Shown here: piece by piece, positions 5,030 to 6,253 of the stretch | How positions within the stretch are numbered: position 1 is the stretch's first letter | Layout: each line of letters starts with the position of its first letter | Assembly: GCA_916719935.1 (NCBI GenBank) | Contig: CAKAPY010000087.1 | Coordinates: forward strand, 1 to 6,253 | Direction of reading: 5' to 3' | From: an uncultured Actinomyces sp. | GTDB lineage: Bacteria; Actinomycetota; Actinomycetes; Actinomycetales; Actinomycetaceae | DNA length: 6,253 nucleotides | Notes under the pieces: model-generated | Databases searched by the model: none | Told to the model about the DNA's origin: nothing | The model's input: only the letters and a program-made list of their open reading frames with translations | Program-made: the position numbers and the translations under genes

Positions 5030-6253
5030 CTACTTCAGAGAATCCAGCCTTGCCTTTGCCGGGTGAACGAAGAGTGTCATGACCAATCCCAGCGCAAGGA
5101 TCAAGATGATGCCAAGGATTCCCCAGTAGGTGTAGTCCGCACCGGCAGGCGTCCAATTGCGACCAAACGCCAGAAAGATGCCGTACATCGCTGGTGCAAG
5201 GAAGGACACTGCACGACCGGTCGTCGCATACAAGCCAAAGACCTCGCCTTCACGCCCCTCGGGGATCATGCGTCCAAGGAACGATCGTGATGCAGACTGA
5301 GTCGGACCCACGAAAACACAGAGGGCCAGACCGAAAGTCCAGAAAATAATCTTTCCGCCATTGTGCAAGAAGAAGACGCTCATACCCGCACTCACCATGC
5401 AGCTCAGCGAAATCACAATAAGGCGCTTCGGTCCGATAATGTCGTCCAAGGCGCCCATGGCGATAGTGGCGATTCCTGCGACGACATTTGCCGCAATCGC
5501 AAAGATAATCACCTCGCCAGATGAGAAGCCGAAGGCCGTTCCCGCAAGGATCGCGCCAAAGGTGAATACACCCGCAAGACCATCCCTGAACACGGCAGAG
5601 GCAGCAAGGAAGAACAGCGTGTGCGGCGATTCCTTCGCCAGGGACTTCACCGTGCTCCACAGCTTCCGGTAAGAATCCCACAGAGTTTCGTGCTCACCGT
5701 GGTGCTCATCAATATGCCGGGGCTTGACGGGGTGAAGCATCAAAGGCAGTGCAGACAGCAGCATCCACGCTGCAGCAATCACCATTGAGACGCGAATGTG
5801 CAATCCATTCGCATGGGTAATGCCAAACCATCCGACCTCGGGACTGATCAGTCCAACGTACAGAATCAGCAGCAAAACAATGCCACCGACATAGCCCGAT
5901 CCCCATCCCAGACCGGAAATACGGCCCATGTTTTCTTTGGTCGAGAGGTGGTTGAGCATCGCGTTGTAATTGACCGATGCAAATTCGAAGAAAATATTAC
6001 CAATGCCCAAAAGCGCAATGCCAAGGAAGAGGCCTCCGCGCGGCCCCAAAGGCCCTTCCGGAGCGACAAAGAACATCAGTGCCAGACAAATAACGACCAA
6101 GATCGTAAACACTGTTAAGGCAAGACCGCCTTTTCCGCGGCGATCAGCGCGTTGACCGGTAATAGGTGCGAGAAGCGCAATGATGATGCCTGCAGCAAAA
6201 AGACCCCACGAAAGGTAATCACTGGCGGTTCCCTTATCGGTGAAAGTCCCATC
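5030..6253 (-). CDS. MFS transporter, UMF1 (Atg22-like) family, partial
   Basis: The minus-strand frame is open from the right edge to a TAG at 5030-5032 and gives 407 residues; the N-terminus, probably including the first membrane helix, is missing. The GTG at 6112 is internal, because the frame upstream encodes a membrane segment (SWGLFAAGIIIALLAPI) and the MFS loop GQRADRRGK (33-41 of the visible part). Family marks include the NYNAML segment with MGRISGLGWGSGYVGG (109-124), FRDGLAGVFTFGAILAG (222-238) and GPTQSASRSFLGRMIPEGRE (316-335). About ten or eleven hydrophobic helices are visible, broken by a central hydrophilic loop (174-210) with five histidines at its start. It sits in the cytoplasmic membrane. 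UMF1 proteins resemble yeast Atg22, a vacuolar amino-acid exporter, but the bacterial substrate is not known from sequence. The family call is firm, the substrate open. Its promoter is outside the window. Confidence 0.92.
   Translation of the reverse strand, partial: DGTFTDKGTASDYLSWGLFAAGIIIALLAPITGQRADRRGKGGLALTVFTILVVICLALMFFVAPEGPLGPRGGLFLGIALLGIGNIFFEFASVNYNAMLNHLSTKENMGRISGLGWGSGYVGGIVLLLILYVGLISPEVGWFGITHANGLHIRVSMVIAAAWMLLSALPLMLHPVKPRHIDEHHGEHETLWDSYRKLWSTVKSLAKESPHTLFFLAASAVFRDGLAGVFTFGAILAGTAFGFSSGEVIIFAIAANVVAGIATIAMGALDDIIGPKRLIVISLSCMVSAGMSVFFLHNGGKIIFWTFGLALCVFVGPTQSASRSFLGRMIPEGREGEVFGLYATTGRAVSFLAPAMYGIFLAFGRNWTPAGADYTYWGILGIILILALGLVMTLFVHPAKARLDSLK

Noticed and set aside
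1..6253. A new multi-gene defence, mobile or biosynthetic system
   Set aside because: All large genes are recognisable housekeeping or transporter families, apart from the left-edge fragment. There are no repeats, integrase, transposase, toxin-like pairs or composition break by eye.

Overview
The window looks like ordinary chromosomal core-gene DNA from a moderately GC-rich actinobacterium. The best clue is RlmB: its roughly 80-residue basic N-terminal extension and its sequence around the SPOUT fold are of the actinobacterial type. CysS, a long-form threonine synthase, an actinobacterial-style IspF and TANNNT promoter boxes agree with this. A member of the Actinomycetaceae is plausible, but that is a guess. 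I see no mobile element, CRISPR array, tRNA, rRNA, phage gene or defence gene.

Layout. Positions 2-163 (+) hold the last 53 codons of an unidentified gene. It converges on rlmB across a strong, probably bidirectional terminator (about 166-198). Positions 228-4327 hold a minus-strand block, transcribed thrC, cysS, then rlmB. Between cysS and rlmB lies a candidate 17-residue small gene with a textbook Shine-Dalgarno and a hairpin built around its stop codon. A 118-base divergent region (4328-4445) separates thrC from ispF (+, 4446-4958) and carries several dyads. ispF converges on a large membrane transporter of the UMF1/Atg22-like major facilitator family (minus, 5030 to the right edge), whose N-terminus is outside the window.

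How the genes relate. ispF acts in the MEP isoprenoid pathway, cysS charges tRNA-Cys, rlmB methylates 23S rRNA and thrC makes threonine. They are housekeeping genes rather than one pathway. In many actinobacteria, for example mycobacteria, ispF, cysS and rlmB run in one direction. Here ispF is on the opposite strand and thrC sits between it and cysS.

The observations most worth checking are two. First, the three starts of thrC, cysS and ispF each have a TANNNT box followed by exactly six bases and then the start codon, which is the signature of leaderless transcription; rlmB instead has a proper Shine-Dalgarno. Second, the small ORF and hairpin lie upstream of rlmB. I found no obviously new multi-gene system.
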